Shown: one piece after another, positions 1 through 6,745 of the stretch
Numbering within the stretch: position 1 is the stretch's first letter
Layout of the letters: the number at the start of each line of letters is the position of its first letter
DNA from: JAVBLU01 sp031553225
GTDB lineage: Bacteria > Bacillota > Clostridia > Christensenellales > UBA1750
Assembly (NCBI GenBank): GCA_031553225.1
Contig: JAVBLU010000055.1
Span: forward strand, 1-17,310
Reading direction: 5' to 3'
Length of the DNA: 17,310 nt
Made by a program: the position numbers and the translations under genes
Notes under the pieces: model-generated
What the model was told of the DNA's origin: nothing
Database searches by the model: none
The model's input: the letters and a program-made list of their open reading frames with translations, nothing else

Positions 1-1
1 C

Positions 2-130
2 GTGGCCGACGCCCTGCGCGCCCACCGCGCGGCGGACCTTGCGCGGCGTGCGCTCACCCCGGCCGACCCCGTGCGCCGCCGCCTTGCCGCCGCCGCCCTG
101 CGCTTGCTCGCCTGTCTGCCCGCACGCTGA
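2..130 (+). CDS. 3' end of an unidentified gene (partial)
   Basis: An open frame enters from the left edge and stops at TGA 128-130, giving the last 42 residues of a protein. The tail is rich in Ala, Leu and Arg and ends in LRLLACLPAR. It looks helical, but it carries no motif that I can assign. A polyprenyl-synthetase-like C-terminus is one loose possibility that I cannot support. It ends 11 bases from the stop of the convergent HD-GYP gene, a normal tail-to-tail arrangement. In DNA this GC-rich, open frames arise easily by chance, so it may not be a gene. Confidence 0.35.
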   Translation: MADALRAHRAADLARRALTPADPVRRRLAAAALRLLACLPAR

Positions 131-141
131 CGGCGCGCGCC

Positions 142-1107
142 CTAGAATGGGTTCGTGCTCATGCGCTTCGCATGCAGGTCCGCAGTGCCTTTGGGCGCGC
201 CGACGATCTGCCGGTTGAGCTGCTCAAGCTGTCCCCTGGGGATTTGAAGGAAGCAGCCCAGCAGTTCGCCGTCAAGCTGCGTGCCGGCAACCTCCTTCAT
301 GATCAGGATCGCCTGATCATGGCTTTTGGCCTTTCGGTAGCCGCGGTCGGTGGTGAGCGCGGAGAAGGTGTCGGCTATCGCAATCATGCGGGATTCAAGC
401 GGGATTGCTGCGCCCGGAAGGCCTTCATAACCCGCGCCGTCCATTCGTTCGTGATGGTAGAGCACCCAGTCCGCGATTTGCGAAAAACAGGTGTCGTCCA
501 GCAGCCGTTTGCCTTCCCGGGCATGGCCGCGCATGAGCTGCCATTCCGCATCGGTCAGCGCGCAGTCCTTTTTTAATATCTCGTCGCTCATGGCGATTTT
601 GCCGATGTCGTGCAAGATAGCGGCGTCCAACAGCTTGGGCAGGCTTATAACCGCGTGCATGGCTTCGGGAAGCTGCCGGTACAGGAGCTCGACCAGCCGG
701 TATACGTGCTGCGAATGCCCGCCCGTGTACACATCCTTTCTGTCAATGGCGTTTCCAAACGTAGAGAGGATTTCGCGCTTTCTTTGCTGCAGCGCATTTT
801 CCGTATCGATTTGCTCGTTGATCATCAGATAAAAGAACACGGAACATGCAAAAAAGAGGCAGGCCTCAAACGAAAAAATAAACTTGCGCGCCGCAGTCAC
901 TTCCTGTATCAGATCCACCAAATAGCTGCCCAAAAACAGGAAATACAAAAACACCTGCAGCATTCTGCGCCGGAGGTCGCGCTTCGTCATGCGGTAGCTG
1001 CTCTTTTGCAACGAGCTGATAAGCCTATGGTATTTGTTTATCGAAACAAACAACAGGCATATGCCGACGAGCGCGAAGGAAAAGCCCATTACAGCTTGTA
1101 AAAACAT
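142..1107 (-). CDS. Membrane HD-GYP domain protein (putative c-di-GMP phosphodiesterase)
   Basis: A 321-residue protein. Three hydrophobic segments (about 3-23, 50-68, 77-96) form an N-terminal membrane sensor. A short charged linker leads to an HD-GYP domain (about 112-290). Visible metal-ligand motifs are H134, HDIGK at 166-170 (His166, Asp167, Lys170), H195, HHER at 218-221, DGAGY at 223-227 and D246. HD-GYP proteins normally hydrolyse cyclic di-GMP at the inner face of the membrane. The Pro of the GYP signature is replaced here by Glu (GYE, 226-228), so activity towards c-di-GMP is uncertain; the rest of the metal site looks intact. The start is supported by an AGAGGG ribosome binding site (complement of 1115-1120) seven bases upstream. 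The gene is monocistronic and divergent from the sugar-isomerase operon. No sharp promoter is visible; a weak CATAAT lies at the complement of 1161-1166. Confidence 0.9.
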   Translation of the reverse strand: MFLQAVMGFSFALVGICLLFVSINKYHRLISSLQKSSYRMTKRDLRRRMLQVFLYFLFLGSYLVDLIQEVTAARKFIFSFEACLFFACSVFFYLMINEQIDTENALQQRKREILSTFGNAIDRKDVYTGGHSQHVYRLVELLYRQLPEAMHAVISLPKLLDAAILHDIGKIAMSDEILKKDCALTDAEWQLMRGHAREGKRLLDDTCFSQIADWVLYHHERMDGAGYEGLPGAAIPLESRMIAIADTFSALTTDRGYRKAKSHDQAILIMKEVAGTQLDGELLGCFLQIPRGQLEQLNRQIVGAPKGTADLHAKRMSTNPF

Positions 1108-1203
1108 GCGGCATCCCTCTTCTTATCGCCGAAACGTTTGGCAGGGGAGTTGTCCTGCACATTATGCTATGCGCGATGAAGGGTTGTGATCACCGTTTCG
1201 TGC

Positions 1204-1312
1204 GCGCGCCGGCCGTTTTGCGGCACGCGCTTCACACCCGGCGCGGAGCAGGAACCGCCGGAAGCTGCAGCGGCGCCCATAGGCGGCCGGCGCGCCGGGC
1301 GGGAAGGGGGGG
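1204..1312. other. GC-rich divergent intergenic: 12-bp inverted repeat and G-quadruplex motif
   Basis: The 268-base gap between the divergent HD-GYP and isomerase genes contains a perfect 12-bp inverted repeat, with arms 1204-1215 and 1284-1295 and 68 bases between them. It is followed at 1297-1312 by four G-runs (GGGCGGG, AA, then seven G) that fit a canonical G-quadruplex motif. The G-runs end ten bases before the -35 of the downstream promoter. In a sequence of this composition both could be chance. Confidence 0.35.
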
Positions 1313-1322
1313 CGGCATCGCT

Positions 1323-1351
1323 TTGCAAATAGAACGCGGATATGGTAGAAT
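1323..1351 (+). promoter_or_regulatory. Sigma-A-type promoter of the isomerase/PHP operon
   Basis: A TTGCAA -35 (1323-1328) lies exactly 17 bases from a TAGAAT -10 (1346-1351). An extended -10 TG occurs at 1343-1344. Transcription should begin near 1358, giving a leader of about 18 bases that contains the GGAGG ribosome binding site at 1363-1367. Confidence 0.75.
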
Positions 1352-1375
1352 GAGTCGATTCTGGAGGCGATTTTC

Positions 1376-2242
1376 ATGCGGCTGAGCGTAAGCTCTTACA
1401 GCTATTTGGGCGCTGTGCGCGCCGGGCGGATGCGGCAGATCGACGTGATCGACACGGCCGCGGCGCAGGGGTATCAGGGCGTCGAGTTTGCCGTGCTGGC
1501 CCTGGAGGCGGGACAAACGCCCCTGGGCTTTGCCAAGGAAGCGGCCGCGCGCGCAAGGGACGCCGGCCTTGCCGTGCCCGCCTACTGCGTGGGCGCGGAC
1601 TTTTTGCGCAGCGACCCGGCCGCCGAAGTGCAGCGCCTGAAGGGCGAGCTGCAGGTGGCGGCCGAGCTGGGCGCCAGGGTGATGCGCCACGACGCTTCGT
1701 CCGGCTTTCCGGCCGGCGCGTCCGGTCCGCGCTCCTTTGAGGCCGCCCTTCCCCGTCTGGCCGACGCCTGCCGCCAGGTAGCCGAGTTCGCCGCGGGCCT
1801 GGGCATCACCACGTGCGTGGAGAACCACGGCTACTTCTGTCAGGATTCCGCCCGCGTGGAAGCGCTGTGCTGCGCAGTCGACCACAAAAACTTTGGCCTG
1901 CTGGTGGACATGGGGAACTTCATGTGCGCCGACGAGAAGAGCGAGCTGGCGGTCGCCCGCGTTGCGCCTTATGCGGTGCATGTGCACGCCAAGGACTTTT
2001 TTTGGAAGGACGGCCAGAGCGAAAATCCGGGCGAGGGATGGTTTACCACCCGCGCCGGGCACCGCCTGCGCGGGGCCATCACCGGCCACGGCGCCGTGCC
2101 CGTCGGCCAGTGCCTGCGGCTTATGCGCGCGGCCGGGTACGACGGCTTCGTCACCGTGGAGTTTGAAGGCATGGAGGAGCCGGTGGCGGCATGCGCCCTG
2201 GCCCGCAAGTACATGTCCGCGCGGATAGCGGAGCTTGGCTGA
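1376..2242 (+). CDS. Sugar phosphate isomerase/epimerase family protein (xylose isomerase-like TIM barrel)
   Basis: A 288-residue protein of the AP-endonuclease-2/xylose-isomerase-like TIM-barrel family, at normal family length. The start MRLSVSSYSY begins the first beta strand, as usual, and GGAGG at 1363-1367 lies eight bases upstream. Candidate metal ligands occur in order: E149 in VENHGYF, D178 in LVDMGN, H202 and H204 in HVHAKD, and E262 or E264 in TVEFEG near the C-terminus. Members interconvert or dehydrate sugars and sugar phosphates, or act on inositols, in the cytoplasm; the substrate cannot be read from sequence. It is the first gene of a run and is followed after 21 bases by a PHP-domain gene, which suggests the two act on the same phosphorylated or ring-modified sugar. 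The fold is confident; the substrate is unknown. Confidence 0.9.
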   Translation: MRLSVSSYSYLGAVRAGRMRQIDVIDTAAAQGYQGVEFAVLALEAGQTPLGFAKEAAARARDAGLAVPAYCVGADFLRSDPAAEVQRLKGELQVAAELGARVMRHDASSGFPAGASGPRSFEAALPRLADACRQVAEFAAGLGITTCVENHGYFCQDSARVEALCCAVDHKNFGLLVDMGNFMCADEKSELAVARVAPYAVHVHAKDFFWKDGQSENPGEGWFTTRAGHRLRGAITGHGAVPVGQCLRLMRAAGYDGFVTVEFEGMEEPVAACALARKYMSARIAELG

Positions 2243-2263
2243 GCAAGCAGAAGGAGGCGCGCC

Positions 2264-3427
2264 ATGCAGTCCGGATACGAGCATCTGCCAAAGCTTGAGG
2301 CGACCACGCCGCAGGAGCGCCTGGCCCTTTTGTCGGCCCTGCTGCGCGAGGTCTCCTTTCCGGCCATGACGGCCGACACGAACAACCACATCCACACCAC
2401 CTACTCCTTTTCGCCGTACAGCCCCGCCGCCGCGGCGTTTATGGCGCGGATGGCCGGGCTGTGCACAGCGGGGTTGATGGATCACGACACGATGGCCGGC
2501 AGCCGCGAGTTTTTGGCCGCCGCCGACATGTGCGGGATTGCGAGCACCATCGGTATGGAGTTTCGCGTCAGCTTTGCCGGAACGCCCTTCGCTGAGCGCA
2601 AGGTGAACAACCCCGATCAGGCAGGGTGCGTGTACATGGCCTATCACGCCGTGCCGCACGCCATGGTCGAGCAGCTGCAGGCGCGCTGGGCTCCTTTCCG
2701 GCAGGCGCGCGGCCGCCGCAACGCCCGCATGGTGGAGGCGATCAACCGCCTGATGGGCCCGCACGGCATCGTGCTGCAGTACGAGACGGACGTGGTTCCC
2801 CTCTCGCAGCAGGAAGGGGGCGGGTCCGTCACCGAGCGGCATATCGCCAAGGCCCTGGCGCTTGCGCTGTGCGAGCGCTGCCCGGCTCCTGCGGCGCTTG
2901 TCTCTTTTTTGAAAGGGGCACTGCAGCTGTCCGTGTCCGACAAGGCCGCCGGCATGCTGTTGGACGGGGACAACCCCTTCCGGCTGTACGACCTGATCGG
3001 CCTGATTAAGAGCGACCTGATCGCCCGCTTCTATATCGACGCCACGGAGGAATGCCCCGCGGTGCTGGAGGCCGTGGCGTACGGCCTGTCCATCGGCGCG
3101 ATTCCCGCCTATCCGTACCTGGGCGACGTGAGCGACTCTGTGACGGGCGACAAGCGCACCCAGCGCTTTGAGGACGAGTACCTGGACGAGCTGATCGCCT
3201 ACGTCGCCTCCATCGGCGTTCCGGCGGTTACCTACATGCCCGCGCGCAACACCAGGGCGCAAACCAAGCGCCTGCAGGAGCTGTGCGTGAAGCACGGACT
3301 TTTGCAGATCAGCGGCGAGGACATCAATCAGCCCCGGCAAAGCTTTATCTGCCCGGCCCTGCGGGAGGAGATGTTCGCGCACCTGGCCGATAGCGCCCGC
3401 ATGCTCGTGGAGCATGAGCGCAGGTAA
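2264..3427 (+). CDS. PHP-domain metal-dependent hydrolase
   Basis: A 387-residue protein with the polymerase-and-histidinol-phosphatase (PHP) fold. Near the N-terminus, NNHIHTTYSFS (H42, H44) gives the first HxH metal motif. GLMDHDTMAG (D73, H74, D75) is the second motif, E99 in GMEF the third, and H193 in ERHIAKAL a likely further ligand. The C-terminal GEDIN (351-355) occupies the place of the usual terminal Asp/His motif. The family hydrolyses phosphate monoesters or diesters with a trinuclear metal site. At nearly 390 residues it is longer than compact PHP phosphoesterases and has a middle insertion (about 135-260) that I do not recognise. AAGGAGG at 2251-2257 lies six bases before the ATG. 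It lies 21 bases after the isomerase gene, so co-transcription and a shared sugar-phosphate pathway are likely but inferred. Confidence 0.85.
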   Translation: MQSGYEHLPKLEATTPQERLALLSALLREVSFPAMTADTNNHIHTTYSFSPYSPAAAAFMARMAGLCTAGLMDHDTMAGSREFLAAADMCGIASTIGMEFRVSFAGTPFAERKVNNPDQAGCVYMAYHAVPHAMVEQLQARWAPFRQARGRRNARMVEAINRLMGPHGIVLQYETDVVPLSQQEGGGSVTERHIAKALALALCERCPAPAALVSFLKGALQLSVSDKAAGMLLDGDNPFRLYDLIGLIKSDLIARFYIDATEECPAVLEAVAYGLSIGAIPAYPYLGDVSDSVTGDKRTQRFEDEYLDELIAYVASIGVPAVTYMPARNTRAQTKRLQELCVKHGLLQISGEDINQPRQSFICPALREEMFAHLADSARMLVEHERR

Positions 3428-3482
3428 GCGAAATATGCAAGCGCCGCCCCCCCGCCCGCGAGGGGGCGCAGGAAGGAAACGT

Positions 3483-5159
3483 ATGACCTTGTTGCGCCGC
3501 GTGGCGATCGCCCTGCTCATCGCGCTGGCCGCCGTGTGCGTCCGGCCGGTTTCCGCGCGTGCCGCGCAGGAGTTTGCCGTGCGCTGCGAGGCCGTGCCGG
3601 GAACGCTGGCCTCGCCCGGCCAGGTGATGCTGGCCTTCACCCTGCGCAACGAAACCACGCAGTATATCACCCAGGTGGAGGTGCGCTACGGCCAGCAGCT
3701 GCTCGCATCCTACGGCACCCTGGCGCCCGGCCAAACGCAAACCCTGCAGGCGCCGGGCTTTGAGGTGAGCGCCTCCATGCTGGGCGTGCCCATCGCCATG
3801 ACCTACACCTACCGGGTGGGCGAGCTTTTGCAAAGCGGGCTGTGCTCGCTCATCGTGCAGCAGATCAACGAAACGCCCAAGCTGTCCTTTACGCGCACGG
3901 CCGAACCGCGTATCGTGTCCGCGGGCGGGGTTGTACAGCTTGTATACACCCTGGAAAACCAGGGGAACGCCCCGCTGTACGCCCTGATGGTGAGCGACGA
4001 CATGGTGGGCATCGTGGGCGAGGTGGACACGCTGGCCGTGGGGGAGCGCCGCACGTTCCAGCGCTCCTACCAGCCCACCGCCGACCAGCTCTCAAGGCCC
4101 AAGGCGCGCTACCAAATCGCGCCGGGCGCGCAGCAGGTGTACAACGTGGAGCTGGAGCCCCTGGAGATCAAGATCAGCAAGGCCCTGCTCAGCGTGCAGG
4201 TGTCCACCTCCGCAAGCCAGGTGCGCGCGGGCGAGGCCATCGACTTAAACTTGCTCGTCTTTAACCAGGGAAACGTGGACTACGTGGACCTGCGCGTGAT
4301 GGATTCCGTGATGGGCAAGCTTGCGGAAATCCCCCTTCTGGAGGTGACGCGCACCTACCAGCTCAACCGCATCGTGCGGCCGCTTAGCGATACCACCTAC
4401 CAGTTTGTGGTCGCGGCCAAATCGGCCAAGGACGGCACGGAGGTGCTCGTGCAGAGCGTGCCGATCTTTGTGAAGGTGATCGATCCCGCACCGCAGGTGA
4501 TGCGCGTGAGGCTCTCCGCCGTGCCGGACGCTAAGACCCTGCGCCAGGAGGAGAACGTGCGCTTTACGGTGAACATCAGCAACGAGACGGGGGAGACCCT
4601 GAGCAACGTGCAGCTCATCGAGGCGTCCCTGGGCGCGGTGCAATCCATGCCCGAGCTTCCGCCCGGCGACCGCGCCGTGCCGGTGGACGTGACGGTGAAG
4701 GCCACCACCGAGTTCTTCTTCTCGCTGCAGGCCACCATGCCAAGCGGCCAAACCGCCATCGTGAAGGCCGAGTCCGTGCCCATCGTGGTGCGCCCGGAGA
4801 CGGGCAACGCGCGCGTGACGCCCGCCCTCACCCCGCGCCCGTCCGGGAACGGGAACGCCGCTACCCCGCGGCCGACTGCCGCAGCCACGCCCGTTTCTTC
4901 CGCCGCGCCTCCTGCCGCCACCATCGTCTCCGCCGCGGCCACGCGGGCGCCCGCCGCGGCCGCGCCGAGCCCTGCTCTGGCGTCCTTGCCGCTCACGGCC
5001 GCGCCGTCCGCCGCCTCCCAGGCCGCTCCCCCGAGCGACGAGCTGGCCGACCGGGCCATGTCGGCCCTGCAGATCGCCTTGTGGGTGATCGGCGTGCTCT
5101 TCCTGCTCAGCGCTTCGGTGTACCTGGTTATGGCCATCTCCCAGCGCCGCAGGCGGTAG
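3483..5159 (+). CDS. Exported, membrane-anchored protein with four Ig-like (CARDB-type) repeats
   Basis: A 558-residue protein beginning at ATG 3483 behind AGGAAGGA (3470-3477). The frame opens upstream at 3414, but the signal sequence and ribosome binding site favour the later start. Residues 1-27 form a signal peptide ending in an AxA site (ARA). Four beta-rich repeats of about 90-100 residues follow (about 28-115, 130-228, 231-328, 337-436), each with a strand resembling LVYTLENQGN or LLVFNQGNVDY, as in CARDB and DUF11-like adhesion repeats. Residues 437-527 are a Pro/Ala/Thr linker. Residues 528-553 are a transmembrane helix, ended by RRRR. The product should stand on the outer face of the membrane as a stalked, surface-exposed protein. 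Ligand or partner is unknown. It follows the PHP gene by 55 bases, but a functional link with sugar metabolism is not evident. Confidence 0.85.
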   Translation: MTLLRRVAIALLIALAAVCVRPVSARAAQEFAVRCEAVPGTLASPGQVMLAFTLRNETTQYITQVEVRYGQQLLASYGTLAPGQTQTLQAPGFEVSASMLGVPIAMTYTYRVGELLQSGLCSLIVQQINETPKLSFTRTAEPRIVSAGGVVQLVYTLENQGNAPLYALMVSDDMVGIVGEVDTLAVGERRTFQRSYQPTADQLSRPKARYQIAPGAQQVYNVELEPLEIKISKALLSVQVSTSASQVRAGEAIDLNLLVFNQGNVDYVDLRVMDSVMGKLAEIPLLEVTRTYQLNRIVRPLSDTTYQFVVAAKSAKDGTEVLVQSVPIFVKVIDPAPQVMRVRLSAVPDAKTLRQEENVRFTVNISNETGETLSNVQLIEASLGAVQSMPELPPGDRAVPVDVTVKATTEFFFSLQATMPSGQTAIVKAESVPIVVRPETGNARVTPALTPRPSGNGNAATPRPTAAATPVSSAAPPAATIVSAAATRAPAAAAPSPALASLPLTAAPSAASQAAPPSDELADRAMSALQIALWVIGVLFLLSASVYLVMAISQRRRR

Positions 5160-5173
5160 ACGGGCATGGCATT

Positions 5174-5200
5174 CGCCCGCCGGCGCGGGCCCCGCGGGCG
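5174..5200. other. GC-rich hairpin between the Ig-repeat gene and pgsA-like gene
   Basis: CGCCCGC (5174-5180) pairs with GCGGGCG (5194-5200) around a 13-base loop, starting 15 bases after the Ig-repeat stop codon. There is no T-run, so it is not a canonical terminator; it may stabilise the mRNA end or partly terminate. A weak possible promoter follows (TTGATG 5215-5220, 17 bases, TACTCC 5238-5243). Confidence 0.35.
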
Positions 5201-5266
5201 GACCCTGCCCGCCGTTGATGCTTGGGCTTTGGCCGGGTACTCCGCCAAGCCGATATGAGGTAGAAC

Positions 5267-5809
5267 ATGAACAAACAAAACGGCGTCTTTGCATGGAACT
5301 GGCCAAACGGCCTGACAATCTTCCGGTTTTTGCTCGTGGCGGTGTTTCCTGCCGCGTATTTTCTTGTTGCGCCCGTTTGGGGCTTGCTTGTGTATCTGCT
5401 TGCCTCCCTGTCCGATTTGCTGGACGGGTACATCGCCAGAAGGACGAACGCCATCACCCCCTGGGGGCAGACCATGGACCCTGTGGCCGATAAGCTCATG
5501 CTCTCGGCCGTGCTCGTCTGCCTGTCCATCGACGGGCGCGTTTGGTGGTGGCTGACGGCCGTGGCCGTCTTCAAGGAGGCAGCCACCATCGTGGGCGGGG
5601 TGGCGCTGTACCGCTACCGCGCGCTCATCAAACCGGCCGACGCCGTGGGCAAGGCGGCGACCATCCTGTTCTGCGCCGCCGTCGTTCTCAGCTTTGTATG
5701 GCTGCCTGCGTCGCAGGCCGTATTCGTGCTGGCGCTGTGCGTTTCCCTGGCCGCGGCCGTTCATTATGGGCTGCAGGCGCTTTCCGCCGCGAAGAAGGGC
5801 GCTTCCTAG
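5267..5809 (+). CDS. pgsA: CDP-alcohol phosphatidyltransferase, probably phosphatidylglycerophosphate synthase
   Basis: A 180-residue polytopic membrane protein with the complete CDP-alcohol phosphotransferase signature: D50, D53, G54, A57, R58, G67, D71 and D75 in the exact spacing DxxDGxxARx8GxxxDxxxD. The four Asp residues bind the two metal ions. Around it are about six hydrophobic segments. The N-terminal WNWPNGLTIFRF resembles the start of PgsA proteins, and VGKAATILF (127-135) matches the conserved GK-x-T region. PgsA transfers phosphatidyl from CDP-diacylglycerol to glycerol 3-phosphate at the cytoplasmic membrane, the committed step to phosphatidylglycerol and cardiolipin. The length fits PgsA. 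A paralogue with another alcohol acceptor is possible, so the symbol is less sure than the family. GAGG at 5257-5260 lies six bases before ATG. A 6-bp hairpin straddles the stop codon. Confidence 0.85.
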   Translation: MNKQNGVFAWNWPNGLTIFRFLLVAVFPAAYFLVAPVWGLLVYLLASLSDLLDGYIARRTNAITPWGQTMDPVADKLMLSAVLVCLSIDGRVWWWLTAVAVFKEAATIVGGVALYRYRALIKPADAVGKAATILFCAAVVLSFVWLPASQAVFVLALCVSLAAAVHYGLQALSAAKKGAS

Positions 5810-5832
5810 CGAAGCGACGGGTGCGGCTTTCG

Positions 5833-5862
5833 TTGTGGACGGGCCCGCGCCCGGTGTATAAT
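5833..5862 (+). promoter_or_regulatory. Promoter of the lipoprotein/VanW run
   Basis: TTGTGG (5833-5838) is followed after 18 bases by a perfect TATAAT (5857-5862). The start should lie near 5869, giving a leader of nearly 70 bases before the ATG at 5937. The -10 context GGTGTATAATG recurs at the GH42 promoter (10923-10932). Confidence 0.6.
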
Positions 5863-5936
5863 GCAGGCGAGCAGCCGCAACCAAATGCGGCCGTAGCTCG
5901 TCCAATGAGTGAGTTTACGAATGAGGGGGTGCGCAG

Positions 5937-6662
5937 ATGAAGCGCGCTGGCCAGACCGTTTTCGTCCTGCTTCTTGCCCTTGTGATGGCGCTGTCCGGCT
6001 GCAAGGCCAATCCCGCTTCGGCCGGGGCGACGGCTGCGCCCACCATCGCCGTGGCCGTGCAGCCAACGCCTGCGCAAACGCCTGTCATCACCCCCATGCC
6101 GCCGCCTACGCCCGCGCCCACCCCGCGGCCCGCGCCCACCCTTACGCCCGCCACGGCGCCCGGCGGCACGCTCCTGTCCATCACGCTGGACACGGCCATG
6201 GCCGTCATTGGCGTTTGCGGTAAGGACGGCGGCAAGGAAGCCACCAAGTTTTACGATCTGCCCGGCGCGCCCGAGCTTTCCGACACGGCCTGGGGCGCAT
6301 TTCGCAACCAGCTGGTTCTGCCCGCCGCGCAGGTGTTCCACGCCATGGGCGCCGAGGTGACATCCGAAGAGGCGGGCGCCCTGAGCGTGAAGCTGGGCCA
6401 GGACACGTACGTGTACACCGTCGGCCAGGCCACCTACCAAAAAAACGGCGCGTCCATGCCCGCGCCCAAGGGCGCGTCGCCCGCCTTGTACAAAGCGGAG
6501 GCGGTGTGGCTGCCCGAATCGCTGTTTCCCTTTCCGGAAGCCTTCGCGCGCGTGCAGGACGGCACCGTCTTCACGCTGGATTTCTCCGTGAAGAACGATT
6601 CCGCCGGCCGTCAGCAGGCGCTTGCCCGCAGCCGCAGCATGTGGAGCGAGTACCCGAAATAG
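5937..6662 (+). CDS. Lipoprotein with Pro-rich stalk and copper-amine-oxidase-N-like (stalk) domain
   Basis: A 241-residue predicted lipoprotein. The signal peptide MKRAGQTVFV onward ends in the lipobox LSGC with the modified Cys at 22. Residues 42-75 are a Pro/Thr repeat linker (TPAP, TPRP) of the kind that spans a cell wall. Residues 122-205 carry the pattern of the copper amine oxidase N-terminal domain, now often called stalk domain: LVLPAAQVFHAMGAEV, then a beta pair with LSVKLGQDTYVYTVG and YQKNG. This domain is not an oxidase; it occurs as a repeat in many Bacillota surface proteins, and no catalytic residues are expected. The only strong ribosome binding site, GAGGGGG (5923-5929), lies seven bases before ATG. 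It precedes the VanW gene by 83 bases and probably shares its transcript. The ligand is unknown. Confidence 0.85.
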   Translation: MKRAGQTVFVLLLALVMALSGCKANPASAGATAAPTIAVAVQPTPAQTPVITPMPPPTPAPTPRPAPTLTPATAPGGTLLSITLDTAMAVIGVCGKDGGKEATKFYDLPGAPELSDTAWGAFRNQLVLPAAQVFHAMGAEVTSEEAGALSVKLGQDTYVYTVGQATYQKNGASMPAPKGASPALYKAEAVWLPESLFPFPEAFARVQDGTVFTLDFSVKNDSAGRQQALARSRSMWSEYPK

Positions 6663-6745
6663 CATGCATGGACGATGCCGCGCGGCCATATCCTAAGTAA
6701 GGAAGCGCGACGGGCGTGCAAGAATAAAGGAGCTACTATACATCT

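Noticed and set aside
1186..1193. GTGATCAC palindrome as an operator
   Set aside because: Only eight bases, with no placed promoter beside it; too short to support.
3414..3482. Longer N-terminus for the Ig-repeat protein
   Set aside because: The added residues overlap the PHP gene and would put a charged Pro-rich stretch before the signal peptide; the ribosome binding site supports 3483.
1232..3670. 812-codon open frame on the minus strand
   Set aside because: It is antisense to the isomerase and PHP genes, has low-complexity Ala/Arg/His/Gly composition and no domain; the plus-strand genes have full family motifs. The same holds for minus-strand frames at 4245-5318, 4397-5905, 6611-8275, 10514-13195 and 14963-16960.
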